Shown here: one piece after another, positions 25,311 through 38,802 of the stretch
How positions within the stretch are numbered: position 1 is the stretch's first letter
Layout: each line of letters starts with the position of its first letter
DNA from: Hydractinia symbiolongicarpus
Lineage: Eukaryota; Cnidaria; Hydrozoa; Anthoathecata; Hydractiniidae
NCBI RefSeq assembly: GCF_029227915.1
Contig: NC_079877.1
Span: 23,151,851-23,215,850 of the forward strand
Length of the DNA stretch: 64,000 bases
Reading direction: 5' to 3'
The notes under the pieces: model-generated
What the model was told of the DNA's origin: nothing
What the model saw: only the letters and a program-made list of their open reading frames with translations
The model's database searches: none
Translations under genes and position numbers: made by a program

Positions 25311-25782
25311 CGAACGTACCACCACAGCTACCACGATCAATCCAATTCTTTAGACCGTCATCACCGACTGTTGACGCTTCCCCCACTCCTGAGCCAACTG
25401 AAGGCAGCCAAGTTGTGACAAACACTGTAACATTGGATGATCTAACCTCTACTATTACAGAAGATTGATCAGGATCAAGCACCAATCTTCTCACTCTCCA
25501 TATTTTGTCATGAGTTGTGTAGTATCAACTTATAAAACTCTACACCCTGTCATTTTGTAACTTCTGTATGAGCAAATTGACTGGCGGGAGGTAGACAATA
25601 TTTGTTTTTTTTTTACATTTGGATTCTTACTTAGTTTACGCAAATGGTTTGATACTTATTTACTTAACCGGTCAAAGGATGAGGTCGGGAAAAATAATTG
25701 ATCGTATAAAATTTTGGCTGGTGCAAAAAATTAGTCACTGAATCGAACTTTGGTCGCTTTTTAACGAATATTTTAACCTATG

Positions 25783-26135
25783 GTTGATAGATAGATAGAT
25801 GTGCATATTTTCCATGGCTTGTCTCACAAATATCGAGGGATATACCCAGTCGATTATTTCCAGGAGGAGGGGCCATGGCCTAGATAGGGAGTCTTAGAGT
25901 ATTTAATGCCCACTTTGAGCTAATCTACCAATTAGGGTCTGTGATCTACTAGACAAATTCCTGCCACATCTAACGACCCACACGGTGTGCCATCCTCCCA
26001 ATTTCCCTCACATGGGTTGGGTTAACCCGAGACTATGGTAACATTCACTTGCCCATATCTAATCGCCACCAAGGGGAATCGAACCCCGGTCTCTTGCACA
26101 AAGTGCGAGAGTTATAACCACTAAACTATGGTACC
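25783..26135 (-). mobile_element. tRNA-derived SINE
   Basis: On the minus strand the element begins at 26135 with a tRNA-like head. Box A TAGTTTAGTGG is at 26118-26128 and box B GGTTCGATTCC at 26075-26085, both exact fits to the pol III internal promoter. The head is followed by a unique body and ends in a (TCTA)n-type simple tail at 25785-25800 (GATAGATAGATAG on plus). No anticodon arm good enough for a functional tRNA is present. Confidence 0.8.
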
Positions 26136-27240
26136 TTTTTTACATTGTACAACAGTTGTAAAACAGCTATAGTAGCAAACCCATTTTGTAGAAAAAATAA
26201 TAAAGTAGTGCTATTTGTGCGCTATCATTGCCCCCAGCAGTGCTAGCACAGCAATAAGTAACATTTGATTCACGGTTGCTAAAACTGCGAGCAAGGCGTA
26301 AGACAGCCAAGAAAACAGGCTTTTTCCCTGGGACCAGGCATGAGAGGAGGGTTTTCCTGGCGTAGTAAGAGCACCTCGGGATACAAAGGGCGAGGATTGT
26401 TTATATCCCGTTATGACAGGACGTTTTCAGTTCTGCGAATTATAACTGCAGAGTTTGCAAAATGGCGGTAGGAGTTGCCGGAAAAGAAAAAGTCTGCTTG
26501 CGTGTTGCTGTTTTATGTTTGTTTTGATGTTTTCTTTCATTGTTTGTGCGCAAGGACGCAGCCTTGAGATGACCTCGGTTTTATTTTGATTTTTCCCTGC
26601 ATTCCTAAATTGACTGCATCCCAACAAAAGCATTCCCAAAGAATTTTTTTAATATATTTATGAAAGTGAACAAATTTACAAATCTGGGAATTTTTTTCAA
26701 AAAAGTAGATTTGCATGAGAATAAGAATGGGAAAAAATGTTAAAAGCTTGTTTTTCAAAAAGTTAAATTTGAATTAACTAGAGAAAGAAGTGACCTGGTC
26801 CTAAATCTGGCAACAATATGAAAGTTGCGATTAAAAAAGTTCAAAATAAAATATATAGCTAGCTAGCTACGTTAAAGTATTATGCATAGCTAGCTAGCTA
26901 TCATTTTTTAAAATATAATTTTTTTTAAAAATACTTAGCACGTTTTAAAACCAAATATTACCCTTCTTGTAATTTTTATTCTGTCCTTTTTTTATCAACA
27001 AATCATTACACAAAAGATAAAAATTGCACACAAAACTATTGTTGTTAAAAAAGGTTTTATGCCCATGTTTTTTGTTATAAAGACTTGTCATGATTTTAAG
27101 AAACTATTATTCTTCTGAACTTTTATTGGTATATATATTTATATTATAGCATAACTTTAATAACAGGTTTTTGTGGATGAAAGTATTTTGTAGATAAAAG
27201 AATTCCCTTTTTACTTCAACCGCCGGTTATGTTATAGAAG
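26136..27240. other. Intergenic, nothing recognised
   Basis: AT-rich; a short AGCTAGCTAGC motif is repeated near 26860 and 26887. No supported gene. Confidence 0.35.
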
Positions 27241-27256
27241 ATCTTCCCTGTAAGGA

Positions 27257-28570
27257 GCCGTATAAGCCTTCTACAGTACTGAATTGATAATTTCCAAGCG
27301 AACCACAGTGCTGTATTAACCTTCTGCACTATCGTTTTTATAATTTATAAGCAACTTCATCATTCTCCGCTTAACGTCTGTTTTCCATGCTAGCATGGGC
27401 TGGACGGGGTATATTAATGACCCTCTTCCAATCTGATCTAGACTGTGTTAGATCTAAACTCAACTTCCTCTCTATCAAGTCTGTCCTTATAACCTCCTGC
27501 CAAGTCTTTCTCGGTCTGCCTCTGGGCTTTGCCCCAGGAACTATCAAGTCTCTACACTTTCTTACCCAATTATCCTCCTCCATTCTTTCCAAGTGCCCCA
27601 GCCAATTCAATCTTCTTATCTGGATAACATCTTTAATTCTAAGGAGACTTAGCCTGCTTCTTAGCTCATCTGAACTCTTTCTGTCTCTCAGACTGGCATT
27701 ACACATCCACCTAACCATTCTCATATCATTCCTTTCTAAACGGTCAAGATCTTCCTGCTTCACTGCCCATGTCTCACTACCGTACAACATAACACTTCTT
27801 ACACAGGCCTCATACAACCTACCTTTTACCTCAATTGACAGGACTCTGCTAGTCAATAAAGGAAGTAACTCTCTAAACTTTTTCCAAGCAGAACCTATCC
27901 TGCAAGTAACACTTCTTCCAACACCCCCTTCACTGCCCAACATATCACCTAAGTAACAGAAGTTCTTAACTATCTCTAACGAGCCACTGTTGTACATCAT
28001 TAAAGCTGGAAATACTTCATTCTCAATAATCTCGCCTTTGCAACGCTTGCATACAAACTGTATGTCAGCTCTTAACCTTCCACTAATACTACTGCACTTC
28101 TTATGTACCCAATGCTTGCAAGTCTGACAAAAAATTGAGTTACTACCAACCCCTTTCATGCAAACTCCACAAGGCCACTTTCCAACTACAAGGTCACACT
28201 TGGCTGCAATGCTACTTATCATGACTTTAGACTTTGCTGTGTTTACCTTCAGCCCTTTCTCTTCTAGTCCTTTCTTCCACTTCTCAAACTTTTCAACTAA
28301 TTCTTCCATTGACTCTGCTATGAGAACCAAATCATCTGCATACAATAACTCCCATGGACAACCTGTTCTGAACTCCATCGACAGCGCTTCTAAGACTAGA
28401 ATAAACTTATGGTGCCATATTTACCTTTCATAGTACAGTTTTCACAGTTTTAAAGTAAAGTATGCACTGTATTAGCCTTATACAACCCAATTTCAATAAT
28501 TATTAAGCAACCTACGGCACCATATTAGCCTGTTACAATCCTGTTTTAAGAGTTTTCAAGTGAAGTAAGC
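27257..28570. repeat. 53-bp satellite interrupted by LINE copy 2
   Basis: A GTATTAGCC-type core recurs at about 27257, 27310, 28413, 28466 and 28519, each step 53 bp once the roughly 1050-bp LINE is removed. The spacing across the insertion is preserved exactly, so the LINE landed inside an existing array without large deletion. Confidence 0.7.
27357..28407 (-). mobile_element. LINE copy 2, 5'-truncated, open frame
   Basis: Near-identical to copy 1 over the same 3' end. A single frame runs from 28378 to 27371: it starts just upstream of ELLYADDLVLIAES, passes through the CGVC/CQTC/HKKC zinc finger and GEIIENEVFPA, and ends with the RGRPRKTWQ block. It lacks the copy-1 TAG. Truncation at 28407 removes the N-terminal half of the RT, so it cannot be autonomous. 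The few differences from copy 1 indicate recent activity of this family. The target duplication is only about 2-3 bp (CTT-like), if any. Confidence 0.9.
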
Positions 28571-30071
28571 AAAGCGAAGTAACTTTACTGCAAGTTTGCA
28601 ATTACAACCACTTAGGCGACTCGAACTTAATTAGTTGTTCCACAGGCGGTCGGTCGGCTGGTCGGCTAAATAAAAACAGTTTTGTCAAGAATGTATGGTC
28701 GGAACAACAACAAAAAATAATAACAACGGAGGAGGGTGTTACGACAAGCATATTTTTTTATGTACTTTCGCATAACGTACGCAGTTTATATTTTTTTTTT
28801 TGCGAAGGAAAAATAATAATAATTTGTCTCAAATTTGTAACTACCTGTGTAGGTTAAAAGATAAAAATACTTGCATGCTTAAAAACTTGTCTTTAAAAGT
28901 TATGCAGCAAGAATTTTTCTTGTGTTGTTTTGAAAGTTATACAGCAAGAATTATGCTTGTGCAATTTTAAAAGTTATACAGCAAGAATTATTCTTGTGCT
29001 GTTTTGAAAGTTATACAGAATATACTTGTGTTGTTTTAAAAGTTGCATTGTGCTGTTTTGAAATTTATGCAGCAGGTTATTTTTCTCCTACTTAAAATGA
29101 TAAAAAATACAGAAGTTATTGTGATAAAAAATATTATTGTTCTTTTAATGTTTTTTGTGCAGTCGCATAAGAAAATTTAAATTTAAGTGCAAAATCTTTA
29201 TACGGACTATAGTTTAGTTGACAATAAAGTATTTAACATTCATAACATAGGAGGGTGTTACCACAAGCGTATTTCACCCTGTTTTATTATTTTTCTTAAA
29301 CAGATTGACTAAAAAGTCCTGCAGTATTACATTTTAGCTAGCGTATTTTCAAACATATACAATAATCATAATGAAGGAGGGTGTTACGACAATAATAATA
29401 AGCTGTCTTGTTTTCATTTGTGTATATTATAACTATTTTAGCGAAAGTAGCTCATTTTTGTTATAAATCACAAAAATTTAAACTTTTGTTTAACCACATA
29501 CTATTTTTGTGAATACAAAAATTAGCGCATCGCGCATTTTAGTTTCATTGCAATAAATTACCATGAACAAAGAAATACCTGCAAGTAGCCTTACCAACAG
29601 TGGTCTCAAAGTAACGTTATTGTTTCCCTTGTTTAGTATAATTGTAGATTGACATTCAACCAACAAAAAATAACATCATTGATTATTTCCTATGCTCATT
29701 ATATTTTCAAGAAATGGGATGAGAAAATGTGTTTTTTTTCAATTTTTTTTTCTTTAACACTTTTTTGCTTGATATTTTTTCTTTGTTTTCGTTTTTTTCT
29801 TTAAGCAAGAAAATTGGTTTTGTCAAAATAGAAAATTTCAACTCCAACTTACACCATCCTCTAATACATATATTTTAGGCTTAGCAAACAAAAACTTTGA
29901 AAATAAGTAAATATGATTTTCAAATAAAATAGCATATTATTACGTTGCGGTGATTTTATTCGAAAATTATTTTTTTATACGAAGTGTTTTACTATATATA
30001 CGTATGTGCCTCAATTTAGATGTGAATATAACATAGCGCAATCAACTGTAATTACATTATTATATCATAAA
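28571..30071. repeat. Minisatellite and GGAGGGTGTTAC repeats upstream of DYM
   Basis: About four imperfect units of roughly 43 bp containing AGTTATACAGCAAGAATTAT (or ATGC) and CTTGTGCTGTTTTGAA lie at 28895-29075. GGAGGGTGTTACGACAA occurs at about 28731, 29250 (one change) and 29375. The stretch 29600-30071 is plain AT-rich sequence and probably contains the DYM promoter. Confidence 0.55.
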
Positions 30072-33000
30072 ATGGGAGCACAACAATCATCCATATCTCA
30101 TTTGTCAAGCAACGAACTATTGCAATGCTTTGTTAAACCTATTCGCATTGATAGAGAAGATGAGTTTTGGACGGATCTTGTTACCTATAACCTTGTTATC
30201 CCAAGTTCCAAGTAAGTTATAAATTGTGTTAGCATTCTTTAAGGTTACAAAATGTGTCTTACTGGTACTAAGCCTGTGTAAATTATATTATTGTACTGGT
30301 GTTTTGCATATAAAGTTTTGAAAGCAAACTATCCAAATCTTTAAAAGTGGACTTCATGGCTTTTTTTTTCATAAAAAGTTATGGGTTAATAACTCATTTT
30401 TTCTGGGTACACAAGTTTAGGGTTAACAAAAAATAAAATTGTTCCATAGAGGCAGGAAAACATGAATAAAACGATACACTCCTCTGTAAATAAATAGATG
30501 ATTATGCATAAGGGTAATTACAGCCGTAGAGAGGATATAGGTGCATGTGCCTTGTTATTGCATCATTTGTTCATAATTTTAGGGACCTTCTGCTTATTAA
30601 AGTTAGATCAGAAAGTGCAAAGGGACCATTATGTTTGTAACGTAACAGTATTTTTCATCAATAATTACAAAGTGTTGGGCACTAGGTTGTTAAACGCACC
30701 TCATGCTTAAAAAATCATGTGATTAGTACTCTCAGAAAAAAAAAGCCATTCTCACCTAATGTGTTCAAGGCGTGGTACAAGGCTCAATGCAAATTGCTAA
30801 TGGCAAGGATTGCATGCATAGTTTGCAATTTCATGTACTCTGCTTTTAACCTAAGAACATACTGTAATGTGGTGTGCACAGTATATAAGGGTCCTGAAAA
30901 CGATGGGCCACATATCTTAAATTTTTTTTCTTCTTCTAGATTTAAGATTCAGGCAGGCCTCATTTTTTTATCACAAATAAAACATCTAATGTGTGTTGAC
31001 TAACTTACTAAGATCAGATAAGAAACAGGCTGCAAACACCCCTCTCTATTGTGTATTTACCAGCATCTGTTTAATTTATATTCTACTACTAAATGCAAAA
31101 TTGTTTTTTTATATTATTTAATCTTTTACTTGTTGTATTTAGATCTGACTGCAAGTTATTAAAAGAAAACATACTATCATTATGTAGCTCACTTGGTAAT
31201 TTTTTTTCTGTTTTCGCAAAACATGAATATGTGACATTCAAACTGTTGGTTTTTATAAGGATATATGTATATAGCTGCATTCTGCTTAAAATATTCTCTC
31301 TTTTTTAAATAAATAAGGACTAGTTTTCTTTATTGTGATTTTGAGGGCAAACTTTACAAACTTGAAACAAGAAAAAAAACAATATGGTATGAGAAGCAGA
31401 TAAAATCACTTATCAAGGCAAATAATGTTTTAAAACTTCCACAAAAGATAAGACAAGAGAAATATAAAAAAACTTGAATATTTTTGCCTTATTTGCTTTG
31501 GCAAATAATTTCCAAAGTAGTACAGTAAGTTTAAGATTTTACTAGGCAGTTTTTCAACTGAAAAAATGCAAGACAATGATCAAAACCGCACGTTGCCATC
31601 TATCCACATACCCAGTGCATCCGCATTTTGTTTGGAGCTGTGCAATGTCTTATGCTGCTTATTTTTAATGATTTTTTAGTAACTGGAAACAAGGCGAGTG
31701 GAAACTTTACAACACTTGCTTGTATTGCCATATTTTATATACGAGAAATGATGACAAATTCAGATTCTATAGAGTAAGTTCGGTACTATTGACTTTTAAT
31801 GTAAATACCAACAAGTCCCAACGTGACAGCTATTTTTATGATTTTATGCAATCCATCATATCAATCCATGTAGATAATTGGCAAATGCTGAAAAATTCTG
31901 ACCTTGTTGTCATTTAATTATTGACAAGGCAATTAAATCAACTTTAATATACAGTATTGAGAATTTACAAAGTATGTTCATTGTCCCCTACCAGCTTATT
32001 GTCAGAAAGGGGAAGAGCAGGTTTACCAGGACTGATAAAATTTTTCTTAGAGTTAGGGAGCAATGAAAATTTTATTTTTTTAACAATCTGCAGATGAGTT
32101 CTTGATCGGTACTGAAATAACTGTATGAAATATATTAGATTGATTGATCACCATTTTCATAAATTATTAATTTAATCAAATTATAAAAATGATGGCTATG
32201 ATGTTGAACACTGAAAATGTAAAGCATATAAATATATTGAAACATTTTTTTGTGAGAGGAAGGGTTATTAAAGATTGTTGAGGCCAGTAAGGAAAAGGGG
32301 TATGGGGTGAATGACTTTCTTCAAAAAGTTGGTGAGGAGGACAAGCATAATTTTGTTATTGTCCATTCCATTTCAAGCCACCATTTTAAATGACATTTAA
32401 TGTGTGTTATTGTATGTTTTTTACAGTGCAACCCTGTATCAAAAATGTCAAAATGTTTTGTTTATTATACAATGCTGTTGTGAATACTTCATTGAAAATT
32501 TATCAGAAGACGAAATAATTGCAAACTTTAACACATTACCTTCATTTGATGGCAAGTACTTGTTTTTATTTGGTTGATGTTACCTTGATACTTTCTTAAT
32601 TTTTGCCTTGTTGTAAAGACTAAGTATGTTCTAGGCATACTTTGGAAAGTTAACCAGTATACACAGTTAAGGTTTTATTTTTAATTTGTTAATCAGTGCT
32701 TCAGAATTTAAAATATGAAGCCATCATAGTTTATTGTTTATTTTTTCCTTTCCTTTTTCTTTTTCTTGTTTTTTACAACTTTTTATGAAACCTTCTATCT
32801 GTCACTGTCATGTTTTATTTTTTTCAGATTTTTTTTCATCATGTTTTTGTGTTAATAACATTGTAAAAACTGCTTTTTTATACCAAGTTTGTCCTTATTA
32901 TATCTTATTAGGACAGCCAACCATACTTGAAGAATTTTTATTGGCATTATCAGAAGTTATTTCATTTCTTGAAGTGACGTAAGTATACCAACTTCAACAT

Positions 33001-36000
33001 TCAACAACAGCTGGAATATCATAAGCAGCATCACTGCAACTAAAATGCTAGATTTGCAAATAGATCAATTTAGGTATATTTGATAGTTTATTAAGCGTGA
33101 AAGGTAAACTTATATAAAAAGCTAGTAGCTGAATCCACTAAATTCAAACTGTATTTTAACCATCCAAAAACTATTCAAAATATAAACTTTCCAGTCAATT
33201 TCCAGTCAATCTGAGGCATGTTCTTTTCTTGTTGGTATTTCCACCCTCTTTTTTACTAGTGAAACGTCATACTACATGCATCTAGAAGCTGTAACAATTT
33301 ACCTCATCTTACTGTGTTCAAGAATGTACGAGCCACAAGTAAACAACAATAGCAAGATATATTTGATCTTCATGAACAGTAAATGGTAGGCCACAGGGAT
33401 TTGTTATTGTTTTCTTAAAATGAAATAGAGGGTTAAATTGACTGATGTTTTTTTCCATGTTGTAAGTGTTTACTGAATTCTTCCCCTAGGAAGCGTTTAT
33501 TTTTGAAGTAGAGTTGTTGATTATTTCGGAGCGGTGGAAACCTTTTTTTCAAGATATATATTTTGTTTTCTCTCCGAACGTCTGAAATTTTGTGAAAATC
33601 TGTACACTGTCCACATAGCTGGCAACCCCATTTCAATTATTCTGATGTGCCGGTTGTAGTTTTACGTAGAACATTATCTGTAAGCAAAGTGATGCTATAA
33701 CCTACATGAAAATAGATTTTGACTAAAGTTGTTATGGAGCTAGTTTAAACGTTTTTTCATGTTTGTTTTTACACAGCCATCTCCCATATTTTCACACCTT
33801 AGTCTTTTACACACCTTTCTATTCTGTTTAAAATTAAGGACATTTTTGTAAAAAATTTGAAACACTACAGCATGCATTTAACAGCCAGGAAATATCATTA
33901 TTTCCATAAACTTAAAACAGAGAAACGATTTGTGTGTTATGCAGCCTTGGTCATGTTTCCTTATAGTTAATATTGCTTTAAGGAAGTGTTTGCCCAACAA
34001 AACATATGTTTACATTTCATTTCAGTTTTGCTTTTTATGAAGTAACATTATTGCTTTTTAGTTCTTCCAATGCAACAATGGTGGTACGAACATTGTTTCA
34101 CAACTATATTAAAGATGAAGATGTTCCTCCACATGACCAAGGTCTTGTTGGTTGGGCTGCATGTATGTAAAGAACTTTGGCTAATATTTCTTAATTAGCA
34201 CAACATTTTAAATTTGCCTACTTTGGGAACCTTTATCCTGATGAGATGCACAATGACTGTTAAAATTTTAAATTGAATACGACCTGTATAGTGTAACCAC
34301 CAGTAAATATTAAAACAGTTTCTGTTACGAACAAGGTGCAAGGAGAACCAGTTTCAATTACTTTGTTTATATTATGTGGATTTGTAGTTTTGATTTCACA
34401 CATGTTATTATTTTTCACTCATCAATTTCTCATTTAGCTGGCATATGGTCTTTACTTGGTGGTGGCAGTGTCAGCAAGACCAATGCAAAACAAGATACAA
34501 CGCTTCATAACCAATTGAGCCCTTTGTCTAGTCATAGCTTGTTATTGTTGCTTGTGTTTTCATTCCAATTTACCAAAGAACATAATCCATATCGAGCAGC
34601 TGTATTTCAATGTAAACCAGGCCGAAAGACTGAAGGTAGATGCATGGTTTAGATTTTTTCCATTCTATTTTTTTGCTTATTTTCTGTTTTGTGATCCCTC
34701 AATTTTTTTTCAGCTGAGAATGTGGATCAAGAACGTTCATTTCCATTGAATTTCAAAAGACTGTACAACGCTATTTCAAGGTAGTTCCACATATATCGTA
34801 ACTAATTGATTTCATTGTAAAATTGTCAAGATTGTGCTACGGGAAAGCCTGTGATCGGCTACTGTGTATTTATGACTTTTAAATAAAAATAAAAAAGGAC
34901 TTACAAGCATAACAAACTACTACGTTTTTATTCTCTCCATAAAGTGTTCCTTGCCTATGCTAGCGACTTAGTCATATCAAAATTCAAAAAAGCTATACAT
35001 AAATGTTAGTTACTCCAGTAAGAAAGTTCTTGGGCTCAGCTGTAACAAAACTTTCCGTGGTTTTGATGTGATACGTTTTTTGAAAGGGCAGGTGTACCTT
35101 TTTCTATTTTGTTTTATGTAGAGACCTACACAATGATGAAACTGTTCTTCTTCTCTATCTAATGCTACATAAGAATCAATCATTTCTACGATATGCTTTG
35201 CGCAGGAAAGATTTGCCCAACCTTGTAAGTAAACTACGATTAAACAACTCGTGTGTGTCGTTGATAACTAGTAAAGTAAAGAGAAAACAAATAAAAGCCG
35301 ACATTCACTGATATTTTTTAATGATATTTTAAAATTAGACACTGTATCTTGCTAATGTCTTTACAAACCCCAACGCTTTTTATGTGTGAGTCAATTTTTA
35401 AGAAGATTTGTATATTTGAAGTATTATCGATATTGTATGTTGTTTGGATTTGATTCAATCCTTTGTAATTTCCTTAAAATCATTTTCACGATATTTGTAA
35501 CTTGGAATTATATTGTATCCCAATTAAGTAAAAAAAAATCTTCACGATTTTTCTGCCATCAGTAATGACTAGACGCTGGATGTTCACGCTTCCGAACGCA
35601 TAGCTGCTTTTAGACTCACCCTTGTGTGATACACCATCTCTGATAAATCATGTTTGTATTTCCTGATTAGGTCATTCCAATCCTTGAAGTACTATACAAT
35701 GCTGAACACAAAAATGCGCATCACATCTACATGTCGCTGATAGTTGTACTCATCTTCACTCAAGAAGATGATTTTAATGCAGCCGTGCATCAAATTGTAA
35801 GTGAACAGCAATACACATTTTTGTTGTATGTAAGAAAGTGGTTTATAAGAAAATGCAGTACTCATATAAGGTTTCATATGAAAGACCTTGAAATCTTACA
35901 TAGTATTTTGAATGTTGTGCTTTTAAAAGGGTTATGTACGTTTTTAGCCATCCAGCTTTGCGTTCTAAAAATATACATGGTTGTATTTTTCTTGCGATAA

Positions 36001-38774
36001 TGAACGCTTTGATAGAAAGCAGCCTTTTTGTGCAAGAAAAACACACCTGATCTTTTTGTGGCATGACAGGACTGTACGTTGTTTATATCGCAGTTAGAAT
36101 AAACTAGTGGTCATTATTTTAGCCCACCACTAACGTCACATGGTATAAAGAGAAGAAATTGACGGATATATCGCTTGGCAGTCTCCTTGTGTTGATAGTT
36201 CTTCGAACGATACAATATAATATGGCCAAAATGAGGGTAAGATGGTTGCTGTACTAAGTGTACATAGTAATGTCAACGAAGCTAGTTGGGTACTATGTTA
36301 ATTTGATAAATAATACGCCGTTTGTTGCATTTACATGTAATTTATGAGATACTGTATTTATGTATCTCCTCTTCGTGCTAATGATAAATGTTTTTATACC
36401 GAGTTGCTTATATATAGTTCGTATTTTCTTTGCAGGATAAATACCTGCACACAAATTGTTTAGCATCGTTAGCTAACATGTCAAGCACGTTCAAATCACT
36501 TCACTCAGCAGTTACGCAGAAATTTATTTCGTAAGTTGATCTGTCTGTCTGTTTGTTCGTTGCTAATAATAGATTTCACGCAAACAAATAATTCCATATA
36601 GAATAATTAGTTAAATAAAAACTTATTTCTCTAAACATGGAGACGAAAAAGAATGGCTTCCAGATTTAAAATCAATTTCAACTTTTGAGTATGATCCGTT
36701 ACAAAAAATTTACAAATTTCTTAAATAGTTAGGTCCGTAATCAAACTCCTCAATTATTTAGGATTTTAGGCCATCTGTATTTTGTTTTAATGACAAAGAA
36801 CTTACATTGATGTTTGTAACATACGACAGAGCTTGTCGAGCCGTGAGTTATTTGCTGGTTGTAACTTACGACACTAAGGTGGACTGTGACACATTTGATA
36901 ATTGTCTGTCGCTGCTTCTTGTTTAGATTATTTCAGCAGTTGACAAAACGACATTCAAAACTTTCTGAAAAATTAAAGCAGCAAGACTCTAGTCATGAAG
37001 AGGAGGTTTGTATCATTCATATATTTATCCACCTATTCATTTTTTTTCATTCATTCATTCATTCATTCATTCATTCATTCATTTATTTATCCATTTGTTC
37101 ATTCATCTAGTCGTTCTCTTATCTAGTCGCTCATTCATTTATTTATTCAATTCACTCATTCATTTATTCATTCATGCATTCATTCATTTATCCATTCATT
37201 CATTTATTGAGTCATACATTTATTCATTCATCCAGTCTTTCATTTATGCAGTTGTTCATTTTTCCAGTCGTTTATTCATTCATTCATTCATTCATTTGTC
37301 CGTTTTCTTCTTTTTTTTGTCTATTCAAACCTAAATAATGTTTTTGTTTTTGGTTTACATGTACGCTTTTATTTTTTTCAGCTTGCGGATCTAGCAGTTC
37401 TGGAAGAAATCATCCACATGATGATCGAAATATTAAATGCTTGTTTGTGCAATAACATGGAAGAAAATTCAAATCTAGTACATGCTTTACTACGCAACAA
37501 AGAACTGTTTCAGACTTTCCACACCAATCCAAGATTTCAAGATATCATACAGAATGTAGATAGTGTAAGCATACCTTTACATTATGACTTTAGGTTAAAC
37601 TTACACTATCGTATATCCTCTGATTAACCTCCTCCCCTGATTCAGTGGTAGTTACAGGATTTATGGCACATGTAAACATTAAAATAATGCTTGTTTACCC
37701 GGGCCCTGGGTGTTTGCCTCTTGTTTTAAAGTTTATCACTAAGCTGAGTAATTGCTTTTAAAAAAATTGGAACTGTATTGCCAGGATATAACATTTCAAA
37801 CAGCGGCTCAAACATTTTTTATATAAAAACCTTAATCAGCATACTGAGAAATCCTCAAAAATTACACATAAGTCAAGCACATTCTCAGTTTGAACTTTAG
37901 GAGCATTTAAGTGTAAAACGAAAAATCCTTTTGAAACATAGTGAGGGATAAAAATTCTATATGTTTTTGTTTCACATTGTAGTCTAAATTTTAAAATCTT
38001 TGTGTTTGAATTTTTAAATGTTCTCAAAAGATGTTTTGTGAAATTTGTGCGACCATAATTAAGCATAGCATATTTTGAGGCTAAAATAGGAGTTTCCATA
38101 AGCATGAAAAATCAAAGAAATTTCTCTATGCTTATATTTAAGAAATGTAAAGTGTGTTAACGTTTGTTACGATGATGCTGTAAATTTCTGCTTGTTGAAA
38201 TTGTCTTTGCTGCTCTTTTATGTGTATTAGTACGTTTCTTTACTCTTGTGGGGGACGTATGATATCACGTGACCATTTGGTTTAGATCATGACGTATTTT
38301 GGGTCACGTGTTGACGAACATTCGCATGTGGACAGCGCAGAACAGATTGTAGCAATCATACAAGAAGCTACTTTCAACTGGCCGAGAGACCAAATCAAGG
38401 TTTGAGAATTCAATATAGACGGGTCGGAGATATTTAAACCTGTTTTATATTTGCGAGGTTTTTTTCAACCACTTAATTTAAAGTATAAGTTCTCCCAAGC
38501 ATTGTTGGTGGCTTAAATGCGCACGTGGTCGTGATATTAACCACGTGGTCAGATAAAACATTAAAAGGGAAATTTGTTTTGCAAAGTGACTTATAATGAA
38601 CTACATTATTATTTTGTTTATCTTTAGAAGTTTCCTCAACTCAAGTTCAAGTATATGGAAGAAGAAGCAGCCGAAGAATTTTTCATCCCTTACATATGGT
38701 CTATAGTATACAGAACGTCGTATCTTCATTGGAACAATAATAAAATTACTTTGTTTCACGTGAATCCAACTTAA
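30072..38774 (+). CDS. DYM: Dymeclin (DYM), 17 exons, complete
   Basis: Golgi-associated peripheral membrane protein involved in Golgi organisation; human mutations cause Dyggve-Melchior-Clausen dysplasia. Exons: 30072-30211, 31143-31195, 31680-31773, 32427-32551, 32912-32978, 33260-33385, 34062-34162, 34438-34635, 34714-34780, 35122-35224, 35671-35796, 36123-36236, 36436-36530, 36927-37005, 37382-37564, 38286-38399, 38628-38774. They sum to 1932 nt, 643 aa (human 669), with every phase consistent. The N-terminus MGAQQSS keeps Gly2 and Ser6, the N-myristoylation pattern known for dymeclin. Strong matches: [68 protein letters not shown], and [13 protein letters not shown]. Intron 4 has a GC donor (G|GCAAGT). 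An AATAAA lies at 38797-38802, 23 nt past the stop. Confidence 0.96.
37018..37300. repeat. (ATTC)n microsatellite in DYM intron 14
   Basis: A run dominated by TTCATTCATTCATT with interruptions, nearly 300 bp, between exons 14 and 15 of DYM. It generates spurious His/Ser/Ile-rich ORFs. Confidence 0.9.
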
Positions 38775-38796
38775 AAATGACGTCAACATCGGTAGA

Positions 38797-38802
38797 AATA
38801 AA
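38797..38802 (+). terminator. DYM poly(A) signal AATAAA
   Basis: Canonical hexamer 23 nt downstream of the DYM stop codon. Confidence 0.6.

Noticed and set aside
26070-26135. Functional tRNA gene on minus
   Set aside because: Boxes A and B are good, but the anticodon arm is poor and a SINE body and tail follow.
33371-33380. DYM exon 6 ending at the earlier GTAAAT
   Set aside because: It shifts the frame into the next exon; the GTAGGC donor after 33385 restores the conserved reading.
37008-37334. His/Ser/Ile-rich ORFs
   Set aside because: Translation of the (ATTC)n microsatellite inside a DYM intron.
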